Assembly: GCA_026770025.1 (NCBI GenBank)
Contig: JAMXDE010000004.1
Span: 744,001 to 808,000, forward strand
Direction of reading: 5' to 3'
DNA: 64,000 bases
Origin: Craspedostauros australis
Taxonomy: Eukaryota; Bacillariophyta; Bacillariophyceae; Mastogloiales; Achnanthaceae
A program made the position numbers and the translations under genes. Positions 1-12,413 of the stretch are shown here, piece by piece; the first letter of the stretch is position 1, and the number at the start of each line of letters is the position of its first letter. The notes under the pieces were generated by a model, which had not been told where the DNA came from, ran no database searches, and saw nothing but the letters and a program-made list of their open reading frames with translations.

Positions 1-1
1 A

Positions 2-1494
2 AGCCCAGTCGCCGAGCTCTTTGAGAAGGCCAGCGCCAGAGTGCGGCGGGAGGCCGAGGCAAGCGCGCAGGAAGAACCCGGTGCGCACTCCGGAGATGAT
101 GCAGAAGAGGAATCGATCGCTGCCATCCTTGCGGCCTCGAAGGCAAAGCGCAGCGGCGTGCACGCTGATCTTCCGCATCATGCCATGGTCCAGTACGCAG
201 CACCTGGGCCCGCGGCGATGATGCACGCAGCGGTGCCACCACAGTCATCGCCACCGATGCATCATCTGGTCTCCCATGGTCACCCGGGATTGCCTCCACC
301 GGGTGCCCACCATTCGCATTACGTCTACGCCTACCAGTACGCGGCCGTGCCACCTCCATACAGGTCTCCGTACGGTCACATGCCACCGTACGCCGCTCAT
401 CCTTCGGTCGTTCCCAACGCCCATCCCTATTATCCTTCGATCCCCACAGTGAGCGCTCCTGGCGTTGCTGCGGATGCCTCGTTGGAGAGACGTGCCAGCG
501 CCGAGAAGGAAGAAGCAACGGCATCTCGCAAAACCACGAAGCCGCAACCCGCAGCCCAGGGCAAGCGATCCGGAGCAGCAAAGAAGCAGGCCGCATCGCC
601 GTTGCAGCAGTTCGCCTCCGTGTCGGAATGGCAACGTGTTGCCTCCGAGAGCGGCGGCAGAGCACCATCGACGAATCGTTGCGAGCCATTGAAGGAGCCC
701 ATTCCATCCAAGTACTGGGGGTAAGTTGGCATGGCGTCGCTTGTGCTCGCATGTCTATCCACCATATCGTCATCGCCATCGTCAACCCGCTCACACATAT
801 ATTTCATTCACTCACTCATTCATTCACTCATTACTGTTACTCTTGTGCTATGCTAAGCAGTGAGGCGGACAAGACCAAGGACCTGCTCCTTCCAGATTTC
901 CACCGGCTCGTCAACTTCCCAGATTACCTCGCCAGACCGCGCAACTCGTCGCGCACTCCCGGAGGTCCAAAGCCCGACAACCTCGCCACGCCGGATGGCA
1001 AGAAGCACTGTGTGATGTGCGGAAAGCTCCGCGTGTGCTCCGCTGCATCTCTTGTCAGCAAGAATGCGGACAAGTCGAAGAAGGCTGCTTCCAGCAACGC
1101 TGCTTCCGCCGGTAAAGACGAGGCCGACTGCTCGGGACACATCATCCCACGCCAGAACAAGGGACTCTGCACATCGTGCGATGTGACGGTGTGGGTGATC
1201 ACGGAGAACGGCTTGGAGATCAAGTGGTGCAAGGGATGCAAGAACTTCCGTCCTTGGGCGGCCTTTGGGGAGAAGGGATCCGCCACCAAGTGCGTGCGCT
1301 GCCGTCAACGCCAGCGCGAGAAGTACGCAATGCAGAAGGGGGGCACGAAGGCAAAGCGTTACGTCCGGGGCGGTGCAAAGAGTAAGGGCAAGAAGTCTGC
1401 AGCGACTCCATCCAAGGCGCGATCCACTGCGGCCGAGGATCACTTGGCCGCCATCACTGGTCTTCAGAACCTCCGCAAGGCAACCACAGCTTGA
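2..1494 (+). CDS. Zinc-ribbon protein, 5' partial, one intron
   Basis: The frame is open from the first bases of the window, so the true start lies upstream. Exon 1 ends at 720 with a GTAAGT donor. The intron is 721-860, with acceptor CTAAGCAG. Exon 2 runs to a TGA at 1494. The N-terminal half (about 200-450) is rich in His, Pro and Tyr and looks disordered. It is followed by a Lys/Ala-rich stretch. The C-terminal half holds two cysteine clusters: HCVMCGKLRVC, then CTSC, WCKGC and CVRCRQRQREKYA, typical of a zinc-binding ribbon. A very basic tail (KRYVRGGAKSKGKK) suggests nucleic-acid contact. I do not recognise a named family. A nuclear or RNA/DNA-binding role is inference from composition only. 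Both splice sites keep the frame: the exon 1 TGG-GG joins T from exon 2. Confidence 0.75.
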
Positions 1495-2118
1495 GCCAAG
1501 CAACAACAGTCACGGCAACAGCAATACAGGCATGCACGCATCTGAAAAGCAAGGGAATGGGGCACATGCATGACTTTCAAACAATCCAATCAATCACCAT
1601 CAAATCGAAAACTAAAAAATAGCAACCACACACCATAGAGACGCACACACGCAGGGAGACAGCGAGATTGTGTATCGTACAAGTCCTCTCCTCTGGCTAC
1701 TCTTGAGAGGGTACGTTGTGGATGCCACTGTGGTGTTGTTGGCGAAATACCAAAAGGTGGGCAAAGTTCTAGTCGTGGATAAAGCGGAAACACGATGGGT
1801 TCCACGTGATCGATAAACACTGTACATGTACTTCTGCTGGATCCAAGGAGTCAAAGCACCGAACACATCTTGGATTGCGTTCTGTCGCTTTCTGCGGTTG
1901 CGTCATCGGCGGCCACGAAGATCTTTGGGCACAACACGAGCCGTTCAATGTGTGTAGTGGAGACAAGCAGCGCAAGCAACATGACAAGGAAGGCAACGAA
2001 TGGATCAAAGCCAACCTCCGCCAAGTCAAACCAAGAGCCAAGTTAAGAGCCAAGAGTCCATCACGTGCGTACCGATCATCCCAAGCACAAGCAAAGGCAA
2101 AGCAAAGGCCAAAAGAAG
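1495..2118. other. Intergenic gap between two same-strand genes
   Basis: This 624-bp stretch should hold the 3' UTR of the zinc-ribbon gene and the promoter of the plastid-protein gene. I see no RNA gene, repeat or conserved site in it. The short open frames on both strands have no recognisable protein content. Confidence 0.5.
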
Positions 2119-3162
2119 ATGCGGTTACGAGTCCGAGTATTGAGTTTGAGCATCCTGACGGCTGGTGCCTCCATCGCCGATGCCTTCTCCCCTGGCTTCC
2201 GCGCGTCACCGATCGCGTCCACTGTGAGCCTGGCCTCCTCCGCCGCGGAATCCGGATCGGACGCCGCCACGGCCTCGGACGATCCATGGGCTCCGGCCAC
2301 CTGGACATTCACGCTGAACTTGGGCAGAGAGGCCGGCACGAACATGCCCGAGGACTGGGGTGCCTCCGGAGGTCGGTTGGCCGTGCCTCTGAACGTCATC
2401 GTGTCGCCCGACCGCCCGCTCGGTGACACACGACAGCAGGATCCCATGCTGCAGCGCAACACCTTCCAGCTGCTGCCGCAGACGTCGCCGGTGCCGACCT
2501 ACATCACCACGGAAGGCGAGAAGGAGGCGCAATTCGGAAACGTGGGAGAGTGGAAGATCCGTCTGCCCTCCGGTTCCGCGCAAGGCCACGCGGCCAAGCT
2601 CATGTGCTACGTCGATCTCAAGACGAGGATTCAGAAGAATGATGTCGTTCTCAACAAGGGCGAGCGCATCTACCTCACGGCGAAGTGCTGGAGAGAGGAG
2701 GAGCTGGAGCGTGCCGCGAAGCTGTTCCAACCGATCGCATTGAACTACCAGCGCAAGCAGGAGCGATTGGAGGAAGCCCTGGAACACGTCTCGGGCGACC
2801 GCCGGTTGGATGGCGTGGATCCGATCCAGACCCTGATGGGAATGAAGGATACCGCGCAGCTGGTCATGTCAAGAGACGCGGCGCGGGATGAATTCGACGA
2901 GGCCATGCGCGTCTATCCCAACGATCTGGGCTGGGTGGAGAAGATGAACCCGGATGCGCCCATGAAGCTGTCCGCCGACGATCTCTCCATCGACGAAGGT
3001 CCGTGGCCCGGCCAGATCGAATGGCTGTCAGTCGAGCCGCTCTTCGCCATGGTCAGAAGAACCAAGCTGTTCGGTGGTGAGGAGTACAATGTCGTCGGCA
3101 CGTGGTCGATCTCACCGAACATCCCCGAAGAAGACGGCGATCAGGAAACGAGCGTATTTTAG
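2119..3162 (+). CDS. Plastid-targeted protein of unknown function
   Basis: A 347-residue product. I chose the ATG at 2119 over the upstream in-frame ATG at 2065. From 2119 the protein starts MRLRVRVLSLSILTAGASIADAF, a short basic stretch and a hydrophobic signal core. These are followed by an Ala-Asp-Ala-Phe/Ser-Pro junction and a Ser/Ala-rich transit region (about residues 23-55). In diatoms and other algae with secondary plastids, a signal peptide plus a transit peptide starting with Phe is the established address for the plastid stroma. The mature part begins near WTFTLNLGREAGTNMPEDWG and has mixed beta/helix character with no membrane span. It includes a charged helical segment (EEELERAAKLFQPIALNYQR) and ends in an acidic tail. 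I recognise no catalytic motif. It is probably a lineage-specific soluble plastid protein. No intron is needed. Confidence 0.8.
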   Translation: MRLRVRVLSLSILTAGASIADAFSPGFRASPIASTVSLASSAAESGSDAATASDDPWAPATWTFTLNLGREAGTNMPEDWGASGGRLAVPLNVIVSPDRPLGDTRQQDPMLQRNTFQLLPQTSPVPTYITTEGEKEAQFGNVGEWKIRLPSGSAQGHAAKLMCYVDLKTRIQKNDVVLNKGERIYLTAKCWREEELERAAKLFQPIALNYQRKQERLEEALEHVSGDRRLDGVDPIQTLMGMKDTAQLVMSRDAARDEFDEAMRVYPNDLGWVEKMNPDAPMKLSADDLSIDEGPWPGQIEWLSVEPLFAMVRRTKLFGGEEYNVVGTWSISPNIPEEDGDQETSVF

Positions 3163-3969
3163 ATCTTCATCACAGCGGCGCCAAATCACACCACACCACA
3201 CTACGACGTGCGCGCATGATCCTGCTCAACTCGGGATCGTACTCCGCTCGGCTCCATTCGTATACTAGAGTAGAATGCCCGTTTCTGCTCCCTGTCGTAG
3301 TCTTGTTCTTCGAGAATAGGTGAGAATGCGTGCTTGTTGGGTTGGGTGGCTACTTGGATTTTGGATACTCTCGTGGATTGGATGTGCGGGTGGGTGAATA
3401 GAATAGCTTGCAGGTTCCACACCGAGTTCATCAAAGCTCTCTGCGAGGTGCGAGGAAGAAGGAAACAAGCGAGGAAGGCAAATCTGAATGATTGAATGAG
3501 CATGTGAATTGAAGAGCGAGTCAAGGGGCAAGAGATGCACGGGCTTTCGACAGCGCTGACGCTGACGAAAGGTGAGCAGAACCGGCAATTCAATCATGCG
3601 ATGACGTCGGCAGATGTTGCACTCCCTATGCGTTCATCCCCCTCGAGCATCGGTTTCTGTCGAACACGACCCCTCCTCAGAAACTAACAATGCATGACTT
3701 CTCCTCTCCATTGCGAACGCCATCCTGAACGTCGTGGGGAGGGATTGGTGGTGATCGTTGAGTACAAGGTATGGTACGAAGCAGCAGGAACCGTATCCAA
3801 AGGTTGTCATACACGCGAAGCTGCAAGCGCAGTGACAGAAGCAGGACAGGATACGATCAATGCCATCCCATCTCCGGCTGACCAAACAGACTTCGAGGCA
3901 TGCTTGTTGATGTCCTTGTGATCATGCTGTCACCCTCACGATTACGTTGATGCGTACGACTACGCGGAC
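3163..3969. other. Intergenic gap left of the first TIR element
   Basis: This holds the 3' flank of the plastid-protein gene and DNA up to the target-site copy GTAT at 3970-3973. Short frames on both strands show no protein-like content. Nothing else is recognised. Confidence 0.5.
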
Positions 3970-3973
3970 GTAT

Positions 3974-4012
3974 GGCCCCATTCAGGATAGAATCGTACGT
4001 TTTTGCGGATTT
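3974..4012 (+). repeat. Left terminal inverted repeat of the 6.3-kb element
   Basis: It begins GGCCCCATTCAGG, directly after the target copy GTAT. It matches the reverse complement of 10278-10316 with differences near its second and twentieth bases. Confidence 0.8.
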
Positions 4013-7000
4013 GACATCGTAACACGTGATATTTTTAGAACATGATTTTTCGTGTTGTCCATTAGGGTTAGATACATTTAGCTAGCTTCTACGACACAAA
4101 TACCTGGCTGACTTGTCTTCGCCATAGACAGAATTGATGACGTCTTTGACGGTCGATATCAGACGGCAATGGAATCCAATGTTGTGGATGGTGACGTTGT
4201 CGCAGATTCGGTGTTGCCTTGATTCCTTGCGTTGTTGGTGATTTGGTTCTGTTGTGTGCTTCCTCGTTTGTGTGTGTGTTGTGTCAAACAGCACAGCGTT
4301 GGTGGCAGCGTTCCTGCACGTCCATGTTCACAGCAACAGCAACACTTGCGAATACCACACAACACAGTATTCTATAATGTAATGGATCACAGTGGCTTAT
4401 CCTGTGGTATGCAAAATATTGTATGATATTATACTATTTAATGTTAAGCTTAGTTTGTACATACAAAGTCCTGCGCAACCTGCATCTCTCCCCTTGCTGA
4501 GCTGATGGCACGACGCGGAAAGAGACTGGTGGCGGCAGTGTTGTTTCCTTTGTTGTGTTTCAGTGCTTGTTGGTTGATTTTGACCTTTCCTGTTGTGGCA
4601 GCCATCATTGTGCAAATCGCAACACGATTTGGGCTGGAAGAAGGTACCAAATGACCACATTTTTTCCAATTCCATGGTTCCGTTTGCATGATCTGGCGTC
4701 AGAGCACGTTTTGGTGCTTCTGATCCTGGTGGTGGGACAGACGTTGAATTTGTCATTTTGAAGGATCGAGCAGACAAACAACACGAGAATGGGCTCTACT
4801 GTCAAACCATTCTGCTGAGAATCGGACAACCAGTGATGGTGCAGATCAGCCAAAGAGTGTTTCGTATCTGGTTTTGCAGGGGAAGCAAAGTCAAGGGCAG
4901 ACTGCTACTAGCCGCGACAGCTTTTTTGGCTGCTGCGGTCACATCGGATGATCCGTTCAACGTTTTGCATCTGGTGATCTGTGGGAGGGTGCGTTGAGTG
5001 TGACAGTTTTTCTCGACTGTTGCCATCCTTGCCTTCGACATGGAATACAGTCTATTCCAGCATTATCACATGGGCTGGCCCATCCATCCACCAACTTTTC
5101 CATGCACCCATGGAAGTAGTCAACCTGGCATGCACTGCCAACGTATTGCAATGTTGGTGCTGAGCGTGGTATACTCTGGGAAAAGATCCGTCCACAGACA
5201 CACCTCACATCAATTCTGCTCTCCCATACATGTACAGACCCATCATACTTCTACCAGGCCAGGTCCATGCTTTTCACAGCATCCCATGTGAGCTTGCACG
5301 ATGCACGAATAGATGGCATTGTCCCTCCCTCCGTCCCTCCAACCATCCAACCATCAGCAGGCAAGCAGGTGGCCACAAGAGACAACATGGCCATCATGAC
5401 GACTGCATCCAAAGCCTCCAGCCACCAACATCCTTGGAACATGCACATACATCAGAACCGTGGAGGTTGCTGGAGAAGAACCAATAGGATTGAGTAGCAG
5501 CAATAGCAGCATCATCTCATCTACTCCTGTTGTGAAGAGCACGCCAAGACATCAACCATGCACCCTTTTGTGCAGTCTGTACAAAACTGGAGAGAGTTGC
5601 TGGCTATTGTGCCATTGGTGTCAACAGAAGACAGGTTCCAGCAAGAACTGTGTGCCTTTGTTGGTACAAATCCTGATATCTTTGGCTGCACCAGGATCCT
5701 TAATTACATCAGGATCAGCAGTACCAATTCGATCCGCAACAGAGGGCGTGCCAACTCCAGCAGCAGCGGAACAGGAACAAGAAGAGGAGGCAGGAGGCAT
5801 TGTGCAAGGTTCCTTGCAGCCACACCTCCTCATCCTGCCACCATTTTTACAGCAGTGGCCCGTGCCATGCACCATATACGCTCAGGACACCAGATGTCAA
5901 AACAAGGTCTAATACTCCTGCAACTGGTGATATCATCATGATTCCAACAACCACAAGGAAGGAGTGCCAATCGAAATGGCTTTGAACTGCCTTGCAACAC
6001 CAAGTCGGCTGGATTTGAGCAAACTGGGTCCCATCCTCCACAGCCAACATGATTGTGACCTTGTGACCATGACAAGAGCTCACTGCCAATTGGATTCTCC
6101 CCCATGTACAACCTTTGAAATTGGTCCATGGGCAATCAGAACGTTGGCACTGTCCGTGATGCTCATCGGCATATGTCGGTAGCATTTTCCACAAGGTTGC
6201 GCGGGGAACGAATGCAGACGCCTATCATTGCCAAGGAGGCGATTTCCTTGAACAGCAACTTGTGCAACAACTTTCCGTCCCAGGTGCACAATGATAAACT
6301 ACCAGGGACAGTGTTATTCCATTCCACACAGACCCCTGGTCATGCTGTCTTCCATGTGAACTGCCAGGATGCATCAGCTCACATCTTCCCTGCTGATCCC
6401 AACCTCAATGGTCGCAGCATGGAAGATGAATTCGAATCCTCCCTCATTTGCCCCTTGTCCAGAACCATCTTCAAAGCACCAAGTCTAACAAGCCTATCCT
6501 CTTTGAACTTATTCTCCTTCCAGATGAAGCAGCCTTGGCTCAGCAACAACAATCAACACAGAGTGAATTCCAAAAATGTTACGTACCATCTCGAAGGATC
6601 CAGATGGGTCATCTGTGGTTGTGTTCACGAGTCCAGCAAGACCATCCACACACATGTGTGAGAGCATTTGAACACCTCTGTCCACCTTCAAGAGTCAGAA
6701 CAGCCTGTGGAGGAGCTGTGTTATCCTGTTATTGTAAACAGCGAAATCACACGAATCCGTCAAGAGAGATCAAGTCTTTCAGGAAGATGGCAATGAGCTG
6801 GTGTAACGAAGGCACTGATTGGGTAGAGTGACTTCTGAATCTATGTTATCTTCATTGAGTTGTATCTCATGTTGCTGTGTTCAAGGACAGCTCTCGGTCA
6901 TGCATCTTTGCAATCTTGTTCTGATGTGGAGATGACCCATGATGTGGCAATGACGTCTCCTGTGTCCATGTCACTCATCACCATTCCATGGCTCTGTCGA

Positions 7001-9374
7001 TTCCACATTCCATTGATGAATCTTGAGGTCATTGAAGGTGGTGTCACTTCAGGTTTAGTTGGGAAGTAGATCAAGTTAAACTTGGCGTCACATGATTGCC
7101 AGGTGGTGGCCAGACCGAATCTCTGATGTTCTCTAGTGTGTCTCTTATGCCAATAATCATGTGTCTGGAGGAAAAGACGTTTCAGCACATACCAGGACGG
7201 ACTAATCAGAAAATGTATCAGGTGAATAAAGCATTGTGCGAATAAGCTGAAAGCAAAGATCATGAAGAATGTGGAAGCGGAAGTGGGGACAAGAAAAGTA
7301 CAGGCAGTAGCCCACAAAGAAAGCACAGACGATGCCCCCAAGGATGCGGATGAACACATGGGGCCAAGGTAGTTGATGTAAGCGCACCGAACGGAAATGA
7401 AGGCTCTCATGATTGACTGGCCATCCTACAAGCGAATACGGCAAGATTTGCAACTGCCGTTCAAGTCTATCCTTGCAGCAGTCATTGTGAATCCCTCCAT
7501 CTCTATTAAACTCTGACCCCACCTCATCAGGAGAACAAAGCTCAAGCACCAGCTGTGGTGTCCATTGTGCGAGGAGTTCGCCACAGTGATAGACAGCCGA
7601 AAGAAGATGCAGTACAACCGACACGAGAGTTGAGGAAAACACATCACAACCGAGCTCATTCGCATATGTGTGGTGGTCAGATTGCTGATGCGAGCCTGTG
7701 CGTCGGGCTTTATGCCCAACCTGCATCATTGGAGAATGGAACACGTCGAATGCGCCATGACGAGGGCAATGGCAACAGTGAAATGGTATGCCATGAGCAC
7801 AGTCGCGGTTCATTGCTGATGGCCTCTGCACCATCAGAATCAATTCTTTTGGCTCATGATTGTCATCAGTCAATCCGTTCAAATACTTGGCAGAAACTCG
7901 GCGAAGGTCACATGCAACGAGCAACGATCATACCACGAGAGCGCGTTGGCTGCCCAGGGTATCCGTGTTGGCAGCATTGAATGACTAGAATAGGTGAGAT
8001 GTGTTGCAACACAGGCTACAAGCATGAGGAGGAGGCAACAATGCATGGGACTAGCGATGCGCCGCATCTATATGTCTGCATGGAATGTGCCCAGGTTGCG
8101 AAAACTTGGCTGTTGGCGACTGGGCAAAGATGCTGCCTCTACACACGCGCCGATGTCAGTGTTTTAGTGCATCCAGCGATCAGCATTCGGTGCAGTCATG
8201 GAAACAGTCCTGTCAGGCTCTGCATACACCAGAATACGCAGCAGCAACGTACACAAGTTGGTTGCCATGTAGTTGGAGCTTGGGCCTTGGCCATATTATG
8301 CCTTCCTACTCTGGCCATGCGCACAGATCCCAGATGGCATACACTAGACTTGAGACGTATGCCGACTTTGTGTCAGGGTGCGCCTGACGATGGAAAGAAG
8401 TGAGGAGAAGATATTGGAAGAGGGGAGATGACTGCTCACATACCCTGTCATGTGGGGTCCATTGTTGTTGGAATACGCCGATCGCAAGATCGGTTGCCTC
8501 GTGCAGACGTTGCTTCTATGGGTCAGTCGTCCACATGCGCAAGGCGACACCGGAAGAGGGTTGATGGGAGGATTGCAAAAAGCATGCAGAAGATGGGGTG
8601 CCCTGCACCAGGTAAGTGCATCGGTGATGGCATTGTGCGTGTATGGGAACATTGCATTCGTGGCTCAGACTCTGACACCACATGGTGCGTATTGCGTTGG
8701 AGTTGTTCTTCATCTCTGTTGCATGGCATGCATCATGCTATACTGCTGTGTGCGAACCCTCAACACTTGGACCATCCAGCAACTTTCATGTCATTGAATA
8801 CTACTATCGCCATCATTGTCCGCTGCAATCGAGTTGAGCATTAAGCTCATACCTTTGCCGTCGGTCACAAAGCATGGAAAGAATGAAAATCAAATGGATA
8901 CTCATGCTAGGCCAGATGCCAGGGGCAACACCGATCTGATACTTGAGTGCCACCATCTTGATCTGCAAACACTGATCGATCCCGGCAGCACATGCCTGAT
9001 CCTTCATCCGACAGTCCTTGGATGAATGACCCAAGAGAGACCGAAGGAATCACCAACATGTCACAACCCTCGACCAAATGGACTTGTTTTTACACCAATC
9101 ATTGCACGCGACGTGGACAATGCAAATCGAAAGTGGTCCTTCGACAGATGTCAACATCACAAGTGTTGCACGCGCGGAGCGCAAACATCTCGCGCGGTCA
9201 AAGGTTTCCCAGGCAGAGTGACAAATTTTGAGTGTGCAAGATGCGTGTTGCCCCCAACAATGAATTCAGTAATGAATGCCAGTTGTACTTTCAATTGCTT
9301 CCATGGAACAATCTCTGATCATGACAACTGGCGGTCACAACGCAGATTCTTCAGGAGCTGCTTTTGTGGTTAGA

Positions 9375-9378
9375 TTGT

Positions 9379-9412
<34 letters not shown>

Positions 9413-9413
9413 G
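9375..9413 (+). repeat. (TTG)n microsatellite
   Basis: A trinucleotide tract of TTG units broken by one TCG unit, inside the decayed TIR element. Confidence 0.85.
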
Positions 9414-10277
9414 GAATCGTAGCTTGTGGTGTGTGGGTGCGATAGAGGTTGGCGAACTTGGAGAGATTGCACCCAACACAACAGGATCACGAGTTGCACT
9501 CTCTCCCACCAAGACCCCAACTGCTGCTGGTATTCACTGCCAAATACAAGGTCTGTCCCTCTTTCGTGAAGATATTGTGCGACATCGAGAAGAAATGATT
9601 GGTCGCTGAAAATTCAAACAGTATCGTGGAGAACACCTCTCGCCGACACATGATCAGAAATCAGAAATTTGGAATCAATATTTGATGACGTCAGGCCTTT
9701 GTTCTCGTCCAAAACGTGAAATACGTTGAGAACAAGAAAATCATGCGTCTCCGGAAACGGGAAAATACACAAAACTGCGTTCAATTCGGAAGAATCAAGT
9801 AATTGACACTGAAACAAAAAGCCAAGAGCAAAGCAGATGAACAACGGCCAGAAGCCAACGATGGCCGTGAATAGCAGCAGAACAGAGAACAAAGCAGTGT
9901 GGAAGTCAAGCTGGGCATCAAGATCTGGATTACCCACCAACCCACAACTCTGGATTGCGATGCCTGATCGGCAGCCCAGACGAAGCATCGGCCGCAGCAA
10001 GCCTGCCGCCACTGCGCAATCCTCATCATTTCTTCGCACCCAACCGTCTCACCCGTGCGAAATGCGAGAGCGCCGATGATGGACACGACTGGACAGCGAG
10101 CCGAAGCACGACTGGCGATTCCGAACCCTATGTGCCTCTCAACGTCCGCATGCTCAACGTTTCTAGTCGTAGACTAATGCGAAAAATATAAACTTTTTAA
10201 CTATAAGGCCCAGGATCTTGTAACTTCACTCATATACTCTATGCAACATAATAGGATGATCTAAGTGCTTATCTTAA

Positions 10278-10316
10278 AAATCCGCAAAAACGTACGTTTC
10301 TATCCTGAATGGGGTC
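10278..10316 (-). repeat. Right terminal inverted repeat of the 6.3-kb element
   Basis: Read on the minus strand it begins GACCCCATTCAGG. It ends directly before the second GTAT target copy at 10317-10320. Confidence 0.8.
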
Positions 10317-10320
10317 GTAT

Positions 10321-12381
10321 GCATGCTTCGTCCCCTCTCTTGATGTGCCTTCCTCGGCGAGAATTGTGCTCTTCCTGCACCGACTTGCGCCACGACTCTG
10401 CGTTGGTGCGGATTGGAGACTTGTGCGTTTTCGCGATTCGGCCTTGGTCGCGTGGCTCACGACCTACAAGTACTCTGCAGGCACGTACGCAAACAATAGA
10501 TAGACGGATTCGTCCTCTCTGTCTCGGTTGTGCGGCGTTGTGCGAGTACGAAGCCTTTCGCGTTATTTCTCCGTCGGGTATTTCCGCCGCTCTTTGTTTG
10601 TCTTGACGATTGGATGCAATTGTCACTTTCCATCCCCCCTGCTATTTCATGCTTGCTGATAAGGGCCATGGGACCGCATGCGCTTCTCCAAACACGCGAA
10701 GAGTGTAATAATGCACCCAATTACTGTCGCCACGCGCTACATGCTCTGTCCTGCCACATATGCCACGAGCCACGACATAGACATTCGAACGGTACTGGAC
10801 TGCAGAGGCGGCAAAATGAATGCGGTGGTTGTGAACCGCCCAGGCAAAGTTCTCCTTCCGCAAAAACGGATATTCAACCACAGAACATACCCAAATGAGA
10901 ACCAATGTTCCCCCGGCATTCCACCCACGGGCATGTCTCAGCAACAAAACGCTACTAGCAGCAAGATTCACACTTTTCGTACTCGCGCGCTTGTGCCACA
11001 TCAGACAGCACGAACACGAACCCCGAGGATATGTGAGAAAGTGAGTGGGGGAAGAGGCACTTGACTGCGATGTTTGGCGTTACTACACATCAATTGGGGC
11101 AATCCCTTCGCGTGATAACATCGGTTTCCGCAAGCAACGCTGAGTGGGGCATAACTGCAAACTTGGTGTATCCAACGGGTTCGTATTCGGCGACGGCCGG
11201 AGAAGTTCACTGCCGACATACCTCCGCTTGCGATATGTGTTGGCGTGTGTCTCAACACTGCCCACGCATTCGTCCGCTCTTCCTCCTTCTACTTCCGCTT
11301 CCACTTCTGCTTCTATTCTTCGCCAGTCGTATGGCATATGCACTCGTGTCCATCGATCGCTGAGTGTGGGCGGTGCACGCAGTTCTTCTTCCCTCTTCCA
11401 GTCATGGCCGAGACAACGGAAGCGACCTGTTAGCCACCCCTTGTAAATTTGCTTCACTCGGTCTCTCTTCATCTTGCGTGGGCAGCTCCTGTCTTTGCCG
11501 AGATGACGATTGCTGGGTACTGCGAGGGCGGTGGAAGATTGTTCGTAGGTCGTAGATCACTGTAGCATCTCCCTCCGCTCCAGGTAGAATTCCCTAGAAG
11601 ATTTTGGTGAAGCACAAGCTATTCAGTTTGTAAACCTCTTCGGGGGTCTTTGTTCTTCGGCCGGTCTGAGCTGGTTGCTCCGCCCCTCTCCGGAGGAAGT
11701 TGGGATAGACCGATGCGGTACGAGCTGAGGTAGATGATCTGTTGTCCAGTTGCCCGGTTGCCCAGTTGTCCGGTTGACCAGACGAGGAGAAGATTATTCC
11801 GTAGAGTGCTCCACTCTGTCCGGACTGCAGCACGAGTCCTTCAGAGATTCTTCCATAATGCATGGCGGAATGCCGTGACGGGATACGAGTGGTCGTGCAA
11901 CAGACTGATGGGCAAGAGTGCTTGTTCTGCCATGCGCATTTCTCGATTGACTACTGGAGCGAGTGGCCAGGTACTCGCAGTTGCTCAAACTCGTGGCCAG
12001 ATGGACACGCCGGACACTGAAGGTGCATGAATGCGAATTCCTGAGATCTCGTTTCTGTTTCTCTGCTTCACACCAAGACTCGCGATACGACTGCCAGCAC
12101 AGGCGGAGACAGTATGTGAAGCGCAGAGCAGAACGCGAGAAACCATTCAACTTGGGAGATTCAGGGAATGGCTTGGTGCAGCGCTCGTCGTCAAATGTGG
12201 TGAAGGATGGAGGCCGGAACGCGAACCACCATCAACTCTCCCAGAATTGTGATCGTGTCATACGTCTCAGGTCCAATCAACGCTACCGACACACGAGTCC
12301 ATAGCGGAGAAATATTCCACGTAGGCGATGCGCAGATGCTGAATACTCTGTTCTTTGATGCGAGGAAATGAACGATTCTCC

Positions 12382-12413
<32 letters not shown>

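Larger units (their letters stand above)
3974..10316. mobile_element. Decayed 6.3-kb TIR DNA transposon, family unassigned
   Basis: The two ends are inverted copies of each other over 39 bp (3974-4012 and 10278-10316), with about two mismatches by eye; the core reads CCCCATTCAGGATAGAA. The element is flanked by a direct GTAT on both sides (3970-3973 and 10317-10320), a 4-bp target-site duplication. The interior has no long intact gene. The longest frame is about 240 codons on the minus strand (7202-7924). Minus-strand frames near 6898-7410 and 7202-7924 carry hydrophobic stretches that could be relics of a membrane or transposase protein, but I cannot match them to a family. The interior is either an eroded autonomous element or cargo captured between the repeats. 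A 4-bp duplication fits several superfamilies and does not settle which. Confidence 0.7.

Noticed and set aside
3974-10316. Polinton-type identity for the 6.3-kb TIR element
   Set aside because: The inverted repeats are only 39 bp, the target copy is 4 bp rather than 6, and no capsid, polymerase or integrase sequence can be recognised.
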